A stretch of DNA of 20,822 nucleotides from Kiritimatiellales bacterium (GCA_021734595.1 JAIPIO010000016.1:1-20822), one strand, 5' to 3'; positions 1 through 8,345 are shown, counted from the first letter of the stretch. The notes: generated from the letters alone by a model not told the origin. Numbers and translations: made by a program.

Positions 1-464
1 GTAAAATCCCCGGCAAACATGAAATGGGTGTTGTCTTCCTTGATGGAGATTTTTCCAGACTCTGGAAAATGGTATCGCACGGCTGCGGCATCGTCGAATG
101 CCCGGAATACAATATCCAGCCGCCGGTTCGGAGCGGTGGTTTCCCGCAGTGAAACCGTCAGTTCGCTGCAACAATTCCTGATTTCCGAAAACTTGCCCCA
201 CGCGGGTTTCCACGTCTCGTCGGTTGTCGCTGTTTTGAGTCCGGTAATTTCAAACGCACCGTAGGGTTGCTCCAGTTCTAGGCCTAGCGGTGACTCTTTG
301 ATAATCTCCCGCCCGTTGAAGGCAACTTCCCATTGCGGCCGACCCGCATTCAGTTCGAATCCGATCACCACACTTCCGCCCGGCGATTCAAGATCAACCG
401 CTTCCGCATATCCAACCGCAACGAAACCCGCCAATATAAAACCGAGAACCCACTCCCTCTTCAT
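1..464 (-). CDS. Glycoside hydrolase family 97 (GH97), N-terminal part, truncated by window edge
   Basis: I translated this by hand from an ATG at 464 leftward; it stays open to base 1, giving about 154 residues. The first 20 residues (MKREWVLGFILAGFVAVGYA) form a signal peptide, so the product is exported. The rest matches the GH97 N-terminal beta-sandwich pattern: SPGGSVVIGFELNAGRPQWE, then SPLGLEL, then TWKPAWGKFSEIRN, then RRLDIVFRAFDDAAAVRYHF. GH97 enzymes (SusB-like) are alpha-glucosidases or alpha-galactosidases that act on oligosaccharides in the periplasm. The catalytic barrel lies outside the window, so substrate and completeness cannot be judged. A strong ribosome site, GGAGGG at 473-478, supports this start; an ATG a few bases upstream (470-468) hits a stop at once. 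One 15-bp palindrome (53-67) lies inside the gene and encodes FPESGK. Family call is from memory of the domain pattern. Confidence 0.85.
   Translation of the reverse strand, partial: MKREWVLGFILAGFVAVGYAEAVDLESPGGSVVIGFELNAGRPQWEVAFNGREIIKESPLGLELEQPYGAFEITGLKTATTDETWKPAWGKFSEIRNCCSELTVSLRETTAPNRRLDIVFRAFDDAAAVRYHFPESGKISIKEDNTHFMFAGDF
53..67. repeat. TTCCA-N5-TGGAA palindrome inside the GH97 gene
   Basis: TTCCAGACTCTGGAA is a perfect palindrome around its central base. Read in the GH97 frame on the minus strand, it begins at codon position 2 and encodes FPESGK. Confidence 0.75.
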
Positions 465-512
465 CGCATAATCCCTCCGTTAAAAGATGCCAGATTAACA
501 CATCGCCCCCTT

Positions 513-581
513 TTCCCAAGGTCTGGAACCGTTGGCGTTAAAATTTCCAAGCCTTGGGACACCGGATTCCAAGGGTTGGAA
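513..581. repeat. Intergenic cluster of three TTCCA-N5-TGGAA-type palindromes
   Basis: The 159-base gap between the ABC exporter stop and the GH97 start holds three related palindromes. They are TTCCCAAGGTCTGGAA (513-528, one base longer), TTCCAAGCCTTGGGA (545-559, imperfect) and TTCCAAGGGTTGGAA (567-581, exact). A weaker relative follows at 598-612. I see no T-run beside them, so they are not typical terminators. They could be protein-binding sites or transcript hairpins between the two minus-strand genes. Confidence 0.75.
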
Positions 582-623
582 AAGACGGTGGTTGGTTTTC
601 CGATGACTGAAAAAACCCCGAAC

Positions 624-2375
624 CTACGACGCGGCGGTTTCCTTGAACTGGATGTTGTAGAAATACTTGTATTTCCCACCGAGCGCGAGCAGTTCATCGT
701 GGGTGCCCTGCTCTACAATCTTTCCTTCGTCCAGCACCACAATGAGGTCGGCGTGCTGAATGGTCGAGAGGCGGTGGGCGATCACAAAAACCGTGCGTTC
801 TTTCATCAACTCGTCGAGTGCCCCCTGTACCAACTGTTCCGATTCGGTGTCCAACGCGCTGGTAGCCTCGTCGAGAATAAGGATGGGCGGATTCTTCAGG
901 AGCGCCCGGGCGATGGCCACGCGTTGCGCCTGACCGCCGGAAAGCATGGTGCCGCGCTCCCCGATCACCGTGTCGTAACCGGCGTCCTGTCTCTGAATAA
1001 ACTCATCGGCGTTGGCGCGTTTGGCGGCAGCAACAATTTTTTCATGGTCGGCAGACGGGTCGCCGTAGGCAATGTTTTCAACGATGGTCTGGTTGAAGAG
1101 AACGGTTTCCTGCGTCACGACCCCGATCTGCTTGCGCAACGAGTCTATCGTGTAGTCGCGAATGTCTTTCCCGTTCAGCAAAATGGAACCGCCGGTCACG
1201 TCGTAGAAGCGCGGAATCAAATTTACCAGCGTGGTCTTTCCAGCACCGGAACTGCCGACAAAGGCGATGCACTGCCCGGCTTTAATATCCAGACTGACGC
1301 CGGCGAGAATGGGCTGCTCATCGTAGCAAAATGAAACATTGTCGAACTGTATCTGCCGGACTGTTTCAACATATTCCACCGCGCCCGTCCGGTCGCAAAC
1401 CGTGTTTTCCGTATTCAGTATTTCAAAAATGCGTTCCACCCCGCCGGCGGCACGCTGAATCCGGAGATGGATCTTGCCCAGATCGCGAATGGGCTTGTAC
1501 ATCAGTCCAGCCGCCATACCAAATGCCACCAGTTCCGAAAGTTCCATCTCTTTAACGTAGGCATACACCAGCACAAATGCAAATCCGACAGCCGCCAGCA
1601 CCTCCATCAGCGGGCTTAAAAACGCCCTGATTCTAACCATCTTGGTGATGCGGCGGAATACCTGATCGTTATAAGAGTCAAACCGGTTTTTATGATGGGG
1701 TTCCATCCGAAATGCTTTCAGGATCAGGACGCCAAAAAAACTTTCCTGCACCAGCGATGTCAGATCGGCCAGCTTTTCCTGATTGGAGCGCGAAACGCGC
1801 CGCATTTTCCGACCCATAATGGAGAGTGGGAGTACGCAGACCGGGAACACAATCAGAACAACAAGCGCCAGCTTCCAGTTGGTGGAAAATATAAACACCA
1901 CCGATGCAATCAGGGAAAACGGCTGCATGATCAGGTCGCCCAGGGTATCAACCACCAGTTCCTTAAGCATGACCGTATCACTGGAAATCCGGGAGATCAG
2001 TTCCCCAACCCGGCTCTTGCTGAAGAAACTCATCGGCAGATCCAGGATATGCGAAAACATCTGGCTACGGATGTCCATAATGACGCGCATCCCGACCCAC
2101 TCCGTCAGATATTTCCCCAGAAACTGCCCTAGACCCCGGATCGCCGCAATGATCGGCAACCCGATCACGCTGAGCAGCATTACTTTTAAGCTGAGGTGCT
2201 CTTGGCTGTAACTTTCCATAACATCCTGCGCCTTCACCAAAAGGCCCAGGGTGGATCCGCCAAACACCATCCCGCAGATAATTCCGACCACCAGCCGCCC
2301 GCGGTAGGGAAAAACGTAGCTCAGCAGCCGTTTGCTATCCGACCACGAAAGATCTTTTTTTTCGGATTTGCTCAT
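624..2375 (-). CDS. ABC transporter, fused permease and ATPase (MsbA-like exporter)
   Basis: A 583-residue half-transporter of the exporter (ABCB/MsbA) type that would work as a homodimer in the inner membrane. Residues about 1-310 are the transmembrane domain, with hydrophobic helices and the family segments MSFFSKSRVGELISRISSDT and NWKLALVVLIVFP. The ATPase domain follows from about residue 340: Walker A GSSGAGKTT (about 374-382), signature LSGGQAQRVAIARAL (about 476), Walker B ILILDEATSALD (about 495) and H-loop IAHRLST (about 530). All ATPase motifs look intact. The substrate cannot be read from sequence; lipid A, other lipids or drugs are family options. The start codon overlaps the trxB stop by four bases (ATGA), so it is probably translationally coupled and last in the etfB-etfA-trxB unit. 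Full length for the family. Confidence 0.93.
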   Translation of the reverse strand: MSKSEKKDLSWSDSKRLLSYVFPYRGRLVVGIICGMVFGGSTLGLLVKAQDVMESYSQEHLSLKVMLLSVIGLPIIAAIRGLGQFLGKYLTEWVGMRVIMDIRSQMFSHILDLPMSFFSKSRVGELISRISSDTVMLKELVVDTLGDLIMQPFSLIASVVFIFSTNWKLALVVLIVFPVCVLPLSIMGRKMRRVSRSNQEKLADLTSLVQESFFGVLILKAFRMEPHHKNRFDSYNDQVFRRITKMVRIRAFLSPLMEVLAAVGFAFVLVYAYVKEMELSELVAFGMAAGLMYKPIRDLGKIHLRIQRAAGGVERIFEILNTENTVCDRTGAVEYVETVRQIQFDNVSFCYDEQPILAGVSLDIKAGQCIAFVGSSGAGKTTLVNLIPRFYDVTGGSILLNGKDIRDYTIDSLRKQIGVVTQETVLFNQTIVENIAYGDPSADHEKIVAAAKRANADEFIQRQDAGYDTVIGERGTMLSGGQAQRVAIARALLKNPPILILDEATSALDTESEQLVQGALDELMKERTVFVIAHRLSTIQHADLIVVLDEGKIVEQGTHDELLALGGKYKYFYNIQFKETAAS

Positions 2376-3292
2376 GCGTCGTGCTCTTCGAGATAGCGCT
2401 CTGCTTCAATCGCCGCCTTACACCCACTGCCTGCCGCGGTAATCGCCTGGCGGTAGATGGCATCTGCAACGTCGCCCGCCGCAAAAACGCCCTCGATATT
2501 CGTCTTAACGCCGTCGGCGATCAGATAGCCCACATCATCGGTTTCCAACTGGTCGGCGAAGGCCTCCGTATTCGGCTTGTGGCCGATCGCCGAAAAGTAG
2601 CCCTTGCATTCGATTTCGGAAACCGCGGCGGTCTTAACGTTCTTGACCCGCACCCCGGTCACCCCCGATTCGTCTCCCAGCACTTCCTCGACAACCGTGT
2701 CCCAGCAAACCTCGATCTTTTCGTGCTTCTGGACGCGATCGGCCATGATTTTTGAGGCGCGCAACTCGTCGCGACGGTGTATCAGGGTAACCTTCGATCC
2801 GAATTTGGTCAGGAACAGCGCCTCTTCGACGGCGGTATCCCCGCCGCCAACCACCACGATCGGGACGTCGCGGTAGAAGGCCCCGTCGCAAGTGGCGCAA
2901 GCGGAAACACCGCGCCCCAGGAACTTCTGCTCGGACTCCAGCCCCAGGTATTTGGCAGTTGCCCCGGTGGCGATGATTACGGTTTGTGCCTCGATGACCG
3001 TATCGTCGATCAGCGTCAGCGTGAACGGACGCGTGGAGAGATCGGCTTTTACGACTTCCCCAAACTGGAATCTAGTGCCGAAGCGTTCGGCCTGGGCATG
3101 CATGTCGTCCATGAGCTTCGTGCCGTCGATCCCCGCCGGGAAGCCCGGATAGTTCTCAACCTCCGTAGTGGTAGTAAGCTGCCCGCCAGGCTGCATGCCT
3201 TCAATGACGACCGGACCGAGGTTTGCCCGGGCCGCATAGATTGCCGCCGTCAAACCGGCTGCGCCTGCGCCTGCAATCACTATTTTTTCCAT
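2372..3292 (-). CDS. trxB: Thioredoxin reductase (NADPH, FAD)
   Basis: A 306-residue cytoplasmic flavoenzyme that passes electrons from NADPH through FAD to thioredoxin. The N-terminal FAD-binding motif is GAGAAGLTAAIYAARA (about residues 7-22). The redox-active pair is in CATCDG (about 132-137). The NADPH-binding motif VVVGGGDTAVEEALFL follows at about 146, and the C-terminal FAD motif is FAAGDV. Length and motif order match bacterial low-molecular-weight TrxB. The start has an AAAGGG ribosome site just upstream. It lies 106 bases after etfA on the same strand and overlaps the ABC gene by four bases. No thioredoxin gene is present in the window. Confidence 0.95.
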   Translation of the reverse strand: MEKIVIAGAGAAGLTAAIYAARANLGPVVIEGMQPGGQLTTTTEVENYPGFPAGIDGTKLMDDMHAQAERFGTRFQFGEVVKADLSTRPFTLTLIDDTVIEAQTVIIATGATAKYLGLESEQKFLGRGVSACATCDGAFYRDVPIVVVGGGDTAVEEALFLTKFGSKVTLIHRRDELRASKIMADRVQKHEKIEVCWDTVVEEVLGDESGVTGVRVKNVKTAAVSEIECKGYFSAIGHKPNTEAFADQLETDDVGYLIADGVKTNIEGVFAAGDVADAIYRQAITAAGSGCKAAIEAERYLEEHDA

Positions 3293-3398
3293 AGCAGTTT
3301 CCCTTTCGTTGGGTTGATGGATGCAGACAATACAGGATTATTTGGCAGGATTCAAACCGCCAATCAGCACAATTCAATCACACAGGAATCCATTCCGC

Positions 3399-4397
3399 CT
3401 ACGCCTTGAACGCGGCAATCTGTTTCTGGAATTCCGGTACGATTACGTGCAGATCGCCGATCAGACCAAAGTCGGCCACGTCGAAAATCGGCGCATCGGG
3501 GTCTTTATTGACCGCCACGATGACGTCGGAGCTCTGCATGCCGGCCAGATGCTGGATCGCACCGGAGATGCCGCAGGCCACATACACCACCGGACACACC
3601 GTCTTGCCGGTCTGCCCCACCTGGTGATGGTGCGAAATCCAACCCGCGTCCACCGTCGCCCGCGAAGCGCCCACGGCGGCCCCCAGCTCGGAAGCCAGAT
3701 CGTAGATAATCTTGAAGTTTTCCGGCTTGCCGACTCCCCGCCCGCCGGAAACAATATACTGTGCGGCGTTGAGATCGATGGTGTTGTCGTCTTCATGCAC
3801 GACTTCAATACGGCGCATGCGCTCCGGCACACCGGAGAGATCCACCGGATATTCAATCGTTTCGCCCGCTTCGCTGTCGCCGAGTTTTTCCTTTTTGAAA
3901 ACATTCGAGCGCACGGTGGCCATCTGCGGACGATGGTCCGGGCAGATAATCGTCGCCATGATGTTTCCACCGAAGGCCGGACGCGTCTGCAGCAGGTTGC
4001 AGCCTTCCGTGTCATAATCGAGCTGCGTGCAGTCGGCGGTCAGTCCCGCGTCGACCATCACCGCCACGGTCGGCGCCAGGCTGCGGCCGATCGTGGTTGC
4101 GCCATAGAGCACGATTTCCGGTTTCTTGTCGTTAATCAGCGCCGCGATGGCGCGGGAATAATAATCGTTTTGATAGTCCGCCAGTTTCGGATCATCGAGT
4201 GTATAGACCTTTTTGGCCCCGTAATTGAACAACTCTTGGCAAAGATCCGCACAGCCGGACGCCGGCAAAACCGCCGCAACCTCAAAGCCGGATTTTTCCG
4301 CCAACTCCTGCGCCTTGCTGAGAAGCTCGTTAACCACACCGGCAATCCTGCCGTTGCGCTGCTCTGCAAATACCCATATCTCTTTTGTGGTGCTCAT
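3399..4397 (-). CDS. etfA: Electron transfer flavoprotein, alpha subunit
   Basis: A 332-residue subunit of the ETF heterodimer, which carries electrons on FAD between acyl-CoA or other dehydrogenases and a membrane or bifurcating partner. The N-terminal domain starts KEIWVFAEQRNG. The C-terminal FAD-binding domain (about residues 210-325) shows GGRGVGKPENFKII, AAVGASRATVDAGW, QVGQTGKTV, VACGISGAIQHLAG and VNKDPDAPIFDVADFGLIGD, all hallmarks of EtfA. Its ATG overlaps the etfB stop by four bases (ATGA at 4397-4394), so synthesis of the two subunits is probably coupled. No acyl-CoA dehydrogenase or ETF-quinone oxidoreductase is nearby, so the redox partner is unknown. I cannot decide from this sequence whether it is of the bifurcating type. 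Confidence 0.95.
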   Translation of the reverse strand: MSTTKEIWVFAEQRNGRIAGVVNELLSKAQELAEKSGFEVAAVLPASGCADLCQELFNYGAKKVYTLDDPKLADYQNDYYSRAIAALINDKKPEIVLYGATTIGRSLAPTVAVMVDAGLTADCTQLDYDTEGCNLLQTRPAFGGNIMATIICPDHRPQMATVRSNVFKKEKLGDSEAGETIEYPVDLSGVPERMRRIEVVHEDDNTIDLNAAQYIVSGGRGVGKPENFKIIYDLASELGAAVGASRATVDAGWISHHHQVGQTGKTVCPVVYVACGISGAIQHLAGMQSSDVIVAVNKDPDAPIFDVADFGLIGDLHVIVPEFQKQIAAFKA

Positions 4398-5179
4398 AGT
4401 ACGTTGCGCTCCTTCAGCTTCTGAATCAGCTCTGTAATCATTTCGGCCGGTTCACCGGAGAGAATCTCCTTGTTCAGCTTGACCGGCGGTGCAAAAATCT
4501 TGCTCACCTTCGTCGGCGATCCGGCCAGGCCGATGTTTTCCTCGATCGGATTCAGGTCGTCAAAGCCCCAGGTCGGGATTTCAGCCTTTTTCGCGGCCAT
4601 CTTCTTTTTCAGCGACGGCATGCGCAGCTGGTTGGCCTCCTTCACCACCGTAAAGGCGGCCGGTTTGTCGATTTCCCAGATTTCATAACCGTCTTCCGTC
4701 ACCTTCTCGACCTTGAACCCTGCATCCGTCGGCTCCACCGCTTTGGCATAGGTGAGCATCGGCAGATCCAGAAAATGCGCCACGCCAGGTCCTACCTGCG
4801 CCGTATCCCCGTCGATCGCCTGCTTGCCGAACAGAATAATATCTGGCTGCACTTCGAGTTTCTTGATCGCCAGGCTGATCGTATACGATGTCGCCCAGGT
4901 GTCCGCCCCGCCGAACTTGCGGTCGGAAATCAGAATCGCATCATCCGCGCCGTGCGACAACGCCGTGCGCAGGGCTTCCACCGCCTGCGGTGGACCCATC
5001 GAAATAACGGTCACCTTGCCGCCGTGCTTGTCTTTCAACTGCAGAGCCATTTCCAGCGCGTTCTCATCAAACGGATTGATGATGCTGGGCACGCCTGCGC
5101 GGTTCAAACGGTTCGTTTCGCGGTCGATCGTGACCTTGTCCGAATCCGGCACCTGTTTAATGCAAACCACAATATTCAT
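4394..5179 (-). CDS. etfB: Electron transfer flavoprotein, beta subunit
   Basis: A 261-residue partner of EtfA. It starts MNIVVCIKQVPDSDKVTIDR and continues with INPFDENALEMALQLKD, GGKVTVISMGPPQAVEALRT and GKQAIDGDTAQVGPGVAHFL, the usual EtfB pattern. An open frame runs further upstream to 5293, but I place the start at 5179. The family begins there, and a strong GGAGGGAG ribosome site (5186-5193) sits six bases before it. The C-terminal end VTKVSKIFAPP followed by the helix KEILSGEPAEMITELIQKLK resembles the EtfB arm that wraps EtfA. First gene of the minus-strand unit; its promoter should lie in 5180-5342, which it shares with the divergent hydrolase gene. Confidence 0.95.
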   Translation of the reverse strand: MNIVVCIKQVPDSDKVTIDRETNRLNRAGVPSIINPFDENALEMALQLKDKHGGKVTVISMGPPQAVEALRTALSHGADDAILISDRKFGGADTWATSYTISLAIKKLEVQPDIILFGKQAIDGDTAQVGPGVAHFLDLPMLTYAKAVEPTDAGFKVEKVTEDGYEIWEIDKPAAFTVVKEANQLRMPSLKKKMAAKKAEIPTWGFDDLNPIEENIGLAGSPTKVSKIFAPPVKLNKEILSGEPAEMITELIQKLKERNVL

Positions 5180-5185
5180 CCGGTA

Positions 5186-5193
5186 CTCCCTCC
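5186..5193 (-). promoter_or_regulatory. Ribosome binding site deciding the etfB start
   Basis: GGAGGGAG on the minus strand, six bases before the ATG at 5179. It favours that start over the longer open frame reaching 5293. Confidence 0.8.
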
Positions 5194-5342
5194 CCCTTCT
5201 AAAAATGAGCGCACAATATAGGCTACCGCACAGGGCACCACAAGCCAAACCTGCCGCACAAATCCGTTGCTTAAACGCCGGCTTCTTTGTCATGATGGCG
5301 GTGGTCGGAAGGCTGAATTTTTAATCTCTACAAAGGCGTCTT

Positions 5343-6698
5343 ATGAAAATGACAACTTGGATTTTTTTTGTTTTAACCTGCCTTTTCACTGCATTGCCCC
5401 TGTCTGCCACGGAGTTTCAGAATCCCGACGGCTGGACATTCAAGGCGCCGCGCGACGAGATACGCCCAGAGGCCCGCTTCGACCCACAGGGCGGACCGGA
5501 GGGCCAGGGAGCATTCGTCATCGAGGCGGACGGGCGCGAAGGGCTGTGCGGCTGGTGGGAGAAATCCTTCCCGGTTGAAGGTGGCAAAACCTACCGCTTC
5601 GGTGCGGTGCGACGGGCACTTCGTGTTGAGCTACCCCGCCGAACCGCGGTGGTCCGTATTCATTGGCGCAACAACGACGGTAAATCCGTGTTGCGTGACT
5701 ACCCCAGCGGTGCATATCCCCGCAAGGACGAACGCCCCAAGGCCGAAGCCGAATTTCCAATGGATGGAAAAACCGATTCCAAAGGCTGGACTGCGGTGTC
5801 CGGGATCTACCGTGCACCCTCGGAAGCGACCCATGCGGTCATTGAACTGAATTACCGCTGGGCTCCCGGCGGCCGACTCGAATGGGCCGACGTCTCCTGG
5901 CAGGAAACCGCGCCACCCAAACCGCGCATCGTGCGGCTCGCCACGGTTCATTTCCGGCCAAAGGCGGGCGTCACGAACCGCGAAAAATGCAAACTCTTTG
6001 CTCCGCTGATCGCAAAAGCGGCCGCGCAACAGGCGGATTTGGTGGTGCTGCCGGAAACATTAACGCTCTTTGGCAGGGGCAAACAATACGCCGGGTGCGC
6101 GGAACCTATTCCCTGCCCATCGACCGAATATTTCGGAAAATTGGCCAAACAGTATGACCTGTACATCGTGGCCGGTCTGCTGGAGCGCGCCGGACATCTG
6201 ATCTACAACGTCGCCGTACTGATCGGTCCCGACGGCGGAATCGTCGGCAAGTACCGCAAGGTGACCCTGCCCCGCGGCGAGATCGAAGGCGGCGTTACGC
6301 CCGGCAAGGAGCTACCCGTATTCGACACGCGCTTCGGCAAGGTGGGCATGATGGTCTGCTACGACGGATTCTTCCCCGAAGTCGCGCGCGAGCTGAGCAA
6401 CAAGGGCGCCGAAGTAATCGCCTGGCCCGTGTGGGGTTGCAATCCGCTGCTGGGCGCGGCCCGCGCCTGCGAAAACCACGTCTATGTCATCAGCAGCACC
6501 TACACCGATTCCTCTTGGGACTGGATGATTTCCGCCATCTACGGCCACGACGGCAAACCGCTGGCACAAGCCAAGGACTGGGGCGATGTGGCAGTGGCGG
6601 AAGTCGACCTCGGTCAACCGCTCTACTGGCGCAGCCTCGGCGACTTCAAGGCCGAGATCCCCCGCCACCGCCCCACCCTGCCGCCGACCTTGAAATGA
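5343..6698 (+). CDS. Secreted carbon-nitrogen hydrolase (nitrilase superfamily) with extra N-terminal domain
   Basis: A 451-residue protein with a clear signal peptide (MKMTTWIFFVLTCLFTALPLSA), so probably periplasmic or secreted. Residues about 23-195 form an extra domain of beta character (for example YRFGAVRRALRVELPRRTAV and GGRLEWADVSW) that resembles a carbohydrate-binding-like jelly roll; this is inferred from pattern only. The nitrilase fold starts at about 197. The catalytic triad is visible: E238 in VVLPET, K306 in KYRKVTLP and C339 in MMVCYDGFFPE. These enzymes hydrolyse amides, nitriles or N-carbamoyl compounds; the substrate here is unknown. The start follows an AAAGG ribosome site. 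Two TTCCA-N5-TGGAA-type palindromes (5755-5791) lie inside the N-terminal domain, in two different frames. It is divergent from etfB and stands alone. Confidence 0.88.
   Translation: MKMTTWIFFVLTCLFTALPLSATEFQNPDGWTFKAPRDEIRPEARFDPQGGPEGQGAFVIEADGREGLCGWWEKSFPVEGGKTYRFGAVRRALRVELPRRTAVVRIHWRNNDGKSVLRDYPSGAYPRKDERPKAEAEFPMDGKTDSKGWTAVSGIYRAPSEATHAVIELNYRWAPGGRLEWADVSWQETAPPKPRIVRLATVHFRPKAGVTNREKCKLFAPLIAKAAAQQADLVVLPETLTLFGRGKQYAGCAEPIPCPSTEYFGKLAKQYDLYIVAGLLERAGHLIYNVAVLIGPDGGIVGKYRKVTLPRGEIEGGVTPGKELPVFDTRFGKVGMMVCYDGFFPEVARELSNKGAEVIAWPVWGCNPLLGAARACENHVYVISSTYTDSSWDWMISAIYGHDGKPLAQAKDWGDVAVAEVDLGQPLYWRSLGDFKAEIPRHRPTLPPTLK
5755..5791. repeat. Two adjacent palindromes inside the carbon-nitrogen hydrolase gene
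   Basis: TTCCAATGGATGGAA (5755-5769, exact arms) begins at codon position 2 and encodes FPMDGK. TTCCAAAGGCTGGAC (5777-5791, one mismatch) begins at codon position 3 and encodes DSKGW. They lie 22 bases apart, start to start. Confidence 0.65.
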
Positions 6699-6713
6699 TT
6701 GGCGATTCCCTTA

Positions 6714-6797
6714 ACTGACTTTCCAGTCAGTGGAAGAAGCGCGCGTGAAAGTTCCAATGTCTGGGAACTTTCCGCGCCATTGTTCCAACCTTTGGAA
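6714..6797. repeat. Intergenic palindrome cluster after the hydrolase gene, with a nested hairpin
   Basis: Three members sit in the 200-base gap: TTCCAGTCAGTGGAA (6721-6735, exact arms), TTCCAATGTCTGGGAA (6752-6767, one base longer) and TTCCAACCTTTGGAA (6783-6797, exact arms). The first overlaps a perfect 7-bp hairpin, ACTGACT-TTCC-AGTCAGT (6714-6731), which starts 15 bases after the stop codon. No T-run follows the hairpin, so an intrinsic terminator is not supported, although an RNA 3'-end role is possible. Confidence 0.7.
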
Positions 6798-6898
6798 AAT
6801 GCTGATGTAGAAAGGATTCCACCTTGACGTATTAAGAGTTGAGGAACATGCTAGCGGCTACGCAAGGCAGAGTATGCTCTTCTTGCATGGGGGAAAAT

Positions 6899-8329
6899 AT
6901 GAGAAAGAAAAAGTCCGTATCCTTCAGCACAACCGCGCTCCTTGCCACCATCCTATTAAGTGGCTGTACAACGGCCATGCGCAACAAGAATCTGGAAAAA
7001 GTGGCCAAGGACTGGTCGCTGGTAATCCGCGCCAGCCAGATGATTCCCGTCTATCCCTTGACCGAAGATCTTCAACCGGGCGATGTGCGGTTGGTCAGCA
7101 CACCGATAGAGGATCAGATTAAAATATATAAGAAGAAAGGGTTCATTCCGCTCGATCAGCATTTTGTCCGCCTCTATCCCGACGGCTACCAGGCATTTTA
7201 TACCAACCGTTACGGTATCAGCTCGACTTCGATTCCACCGAAAAACTGGCAGGAAGAAATTGGATGGAGCAATGCCCCATCGGTAGCCTTTCCGCCCTAC
7301 AACTTTTCTGTCAGCACAAAAACCGGGTTGAAACTGGCTATTCCAATCCAAGGTGTTCCTGTGGCGCTGGGATTGATGAATACCGGCAACGCATCGGGAT
7401 CGGTGCTGATCGATGATGCCCATACCTATGGGATCGACAATTTCCACATGGAAAAGCAGGTGCGGGACTGGGCAATAACAAACCGAGCGCGATTGCAGGA
7501 CTATGAACCGAAACCTGACAATTCGAACGGCAAAAGCTATCATTTCCTGAGGGTGATCACCCGAGTGTATGTCACTGGCAGGGTCAACATTTCCATCAGG
7601 AACGACAACACAACTGACAGCAACCTTGCCGCGGGAGGCGGCCTGGATTTCGGTTCGCCAACCAATGCCAAGGCATATGCCGAAACGCTTGAGGCATTCA
7701 ATGAACTTGCGAAAAGCTCCGCACCGGGAGCCAACCTGAGCATCAACACTATGTCGAGCCGTTCCATTACCATGAGCGAACCATTCGATCGCCCGCTCGT
7801 CATCGGCTATCTCGGCTTCGATCTCCCCATCCTTAAAGGCGGTCGACTTGGCAATCTCATCTCAACACGTGCGCAGTTGGAAAATATATCCGTAATAGGA
7901 TCCTCGTCTAAACCGTTAGAAACGGTCTACCATCGAGCTGCACTTGCCCACATGAATGAAGCGCTGAAGAAATCAAAAAACGAAAAAAAAGCAGTCTCTA
8001 TTAAAAATAAGCTGAACGAGGGGGCAAAAGAAATCTTGCCGGAAGCCTATGAGTTTACGTTCTACGAACCCTCCGACTCCGGATTGACATCCACCATTGT
8101 CAAAGGCACCGTCATCCCCCCGCGGCAAGATCAATTTAAACAGTTACTGGACTATCTTTCCAACGCCTATGACACAATAGAGAATATTCAATCGGAAAAA
8201 CTTCACGAACAGGAACCATACCAAGAAACCCTTCATCTGGCACAAAAAGCGCTCCAGGAAAAATCTCAGCAATTGCAAGGCACAGCAGCCCTGATCCGTG
8301 CAGTCGACTACGTATTCTTCGGACGATAA
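6899..8329 (+). CDS. Lipoprotein of unknown family (lipase-locus gene 1)
   Basis: A 476-residue protein that I do not recognise. The start at 6899 is preferred to an upstream in-frame ATG (6839) because it has a GGGGG ribosome site (6889-6893) and gives a correct lipoprotein signal: basic MRKKK, hydrophobic stretch, and lipobox LLSGC with Cys23. The mature protein would be lipid-anchored in the envelope; residue 24 is Thr, so the usual Asp+2 inner-membrane signal is absent. The body is mostly soluble. It has a Gly-rich stretch, LAAGGGLDFGSPTNAKAYAE, and a Lys/Glu-rich helical region near residues 350-385. The C-terminal part (about 410-465) looks helical, possibly coiled coil. It is followed after 16 bases by the small gene and then the hydrolase, which suggests an envelope partner, chaperone or immunity-like factor for the hydrolase; that is inference. 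Confidence 0.8.
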   Translation: MRKKKSVSFSTTALLATILLSGCTTAMRNKNLEKVAKDWSLVIRASQMIPVYPLTEDLQPGDVRLVSTPIEDQIKIYKKKGFIPLDQHFVRLYPDGYQAFYTNRYGISSTSIPPKNWQEEIGWSNAPSVAFPPYNFSVSTKTGLKLAIPIQGVPVALGLMNTGNASGSVLIDDAHTYGIDNFHMEKQVRDWAITNRARLQDYEPKPDNSNGKSYHFLRVITRVYVTGRVNISIRNDNTTDSNLAAGGGLDFGSPTNAKAYAETLEAFNELAKSSAPGANLSINTMSSRSITMSEPFDRPLVIGYLGFDLPILKGGRLGNLISTRAQLENISVIGSSSKPLETVYHRAALAHMNEALKKSKNEKKAVSIKNKLNEGAKEILPEAYEFTFYEPSDSGLTSTIVKGTVIPPRQDQFKQLLDYLSNAYDTIENIQSEKLHEQEPYQETLHLAQKALQEKSQQLQGTAALIRAVDYVFFGR

Positions 8330-8332
8330 AGC

Positions 8333-8340
8333 AAAGGAGA
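8333..8340 (+). promoter_or_regulatory. Ribosome binding site for the 69-residue protein
   Basis: AAAGGAGA, five bases before the ATG at 8346. It supports that start rather than the in-frame ATG at 8298, which would overlap the lipoprotein gene. Confidence 0.75.
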
Positions 8341-8345
8341 TAAAA

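Noticed and set aside
333..1334. Long plus-strand open frame opposite the ABC exporter gene
   Set aside because: It is the antisense shadow of the ABC gene; its translation has no recognisable motif and no ribosome site.
1873..1887. TTCCAGTTGGTGGAA in the ABC exporter gene as a palindrome copy
   Set aside because: The arms fit, but it encodes TNWK, a common ABC transporter segment, and the inner R...Y pattern is not kept, so it may be native sequence. I left it out of the count.
3056..3070. TTCCCCAAACTGGAA in trxB
   Set aside because: It has one mismatch and weak inner symmetry; it could be chance, so it was not counted.
3321..4424. 367-codon plus-strand open frame opposite etfA
   Set aside because: It is antisense to the clear etfA gene, His/Arg-rich and without family motifs.
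6824..6853. Possible sigma-70 promoter with TTGACG before the lipoprotein gene
   Set aside because: The -35 is good, but no convincing -10 lies 16-18 bases further, so it is not annotated.
7450..7466. TTCCACATGGAA inside the lipoprotein gene
   Set aside because: It is a 12-bp palindrome with different spacing from the 15-bp family; one occurrence could be chance.
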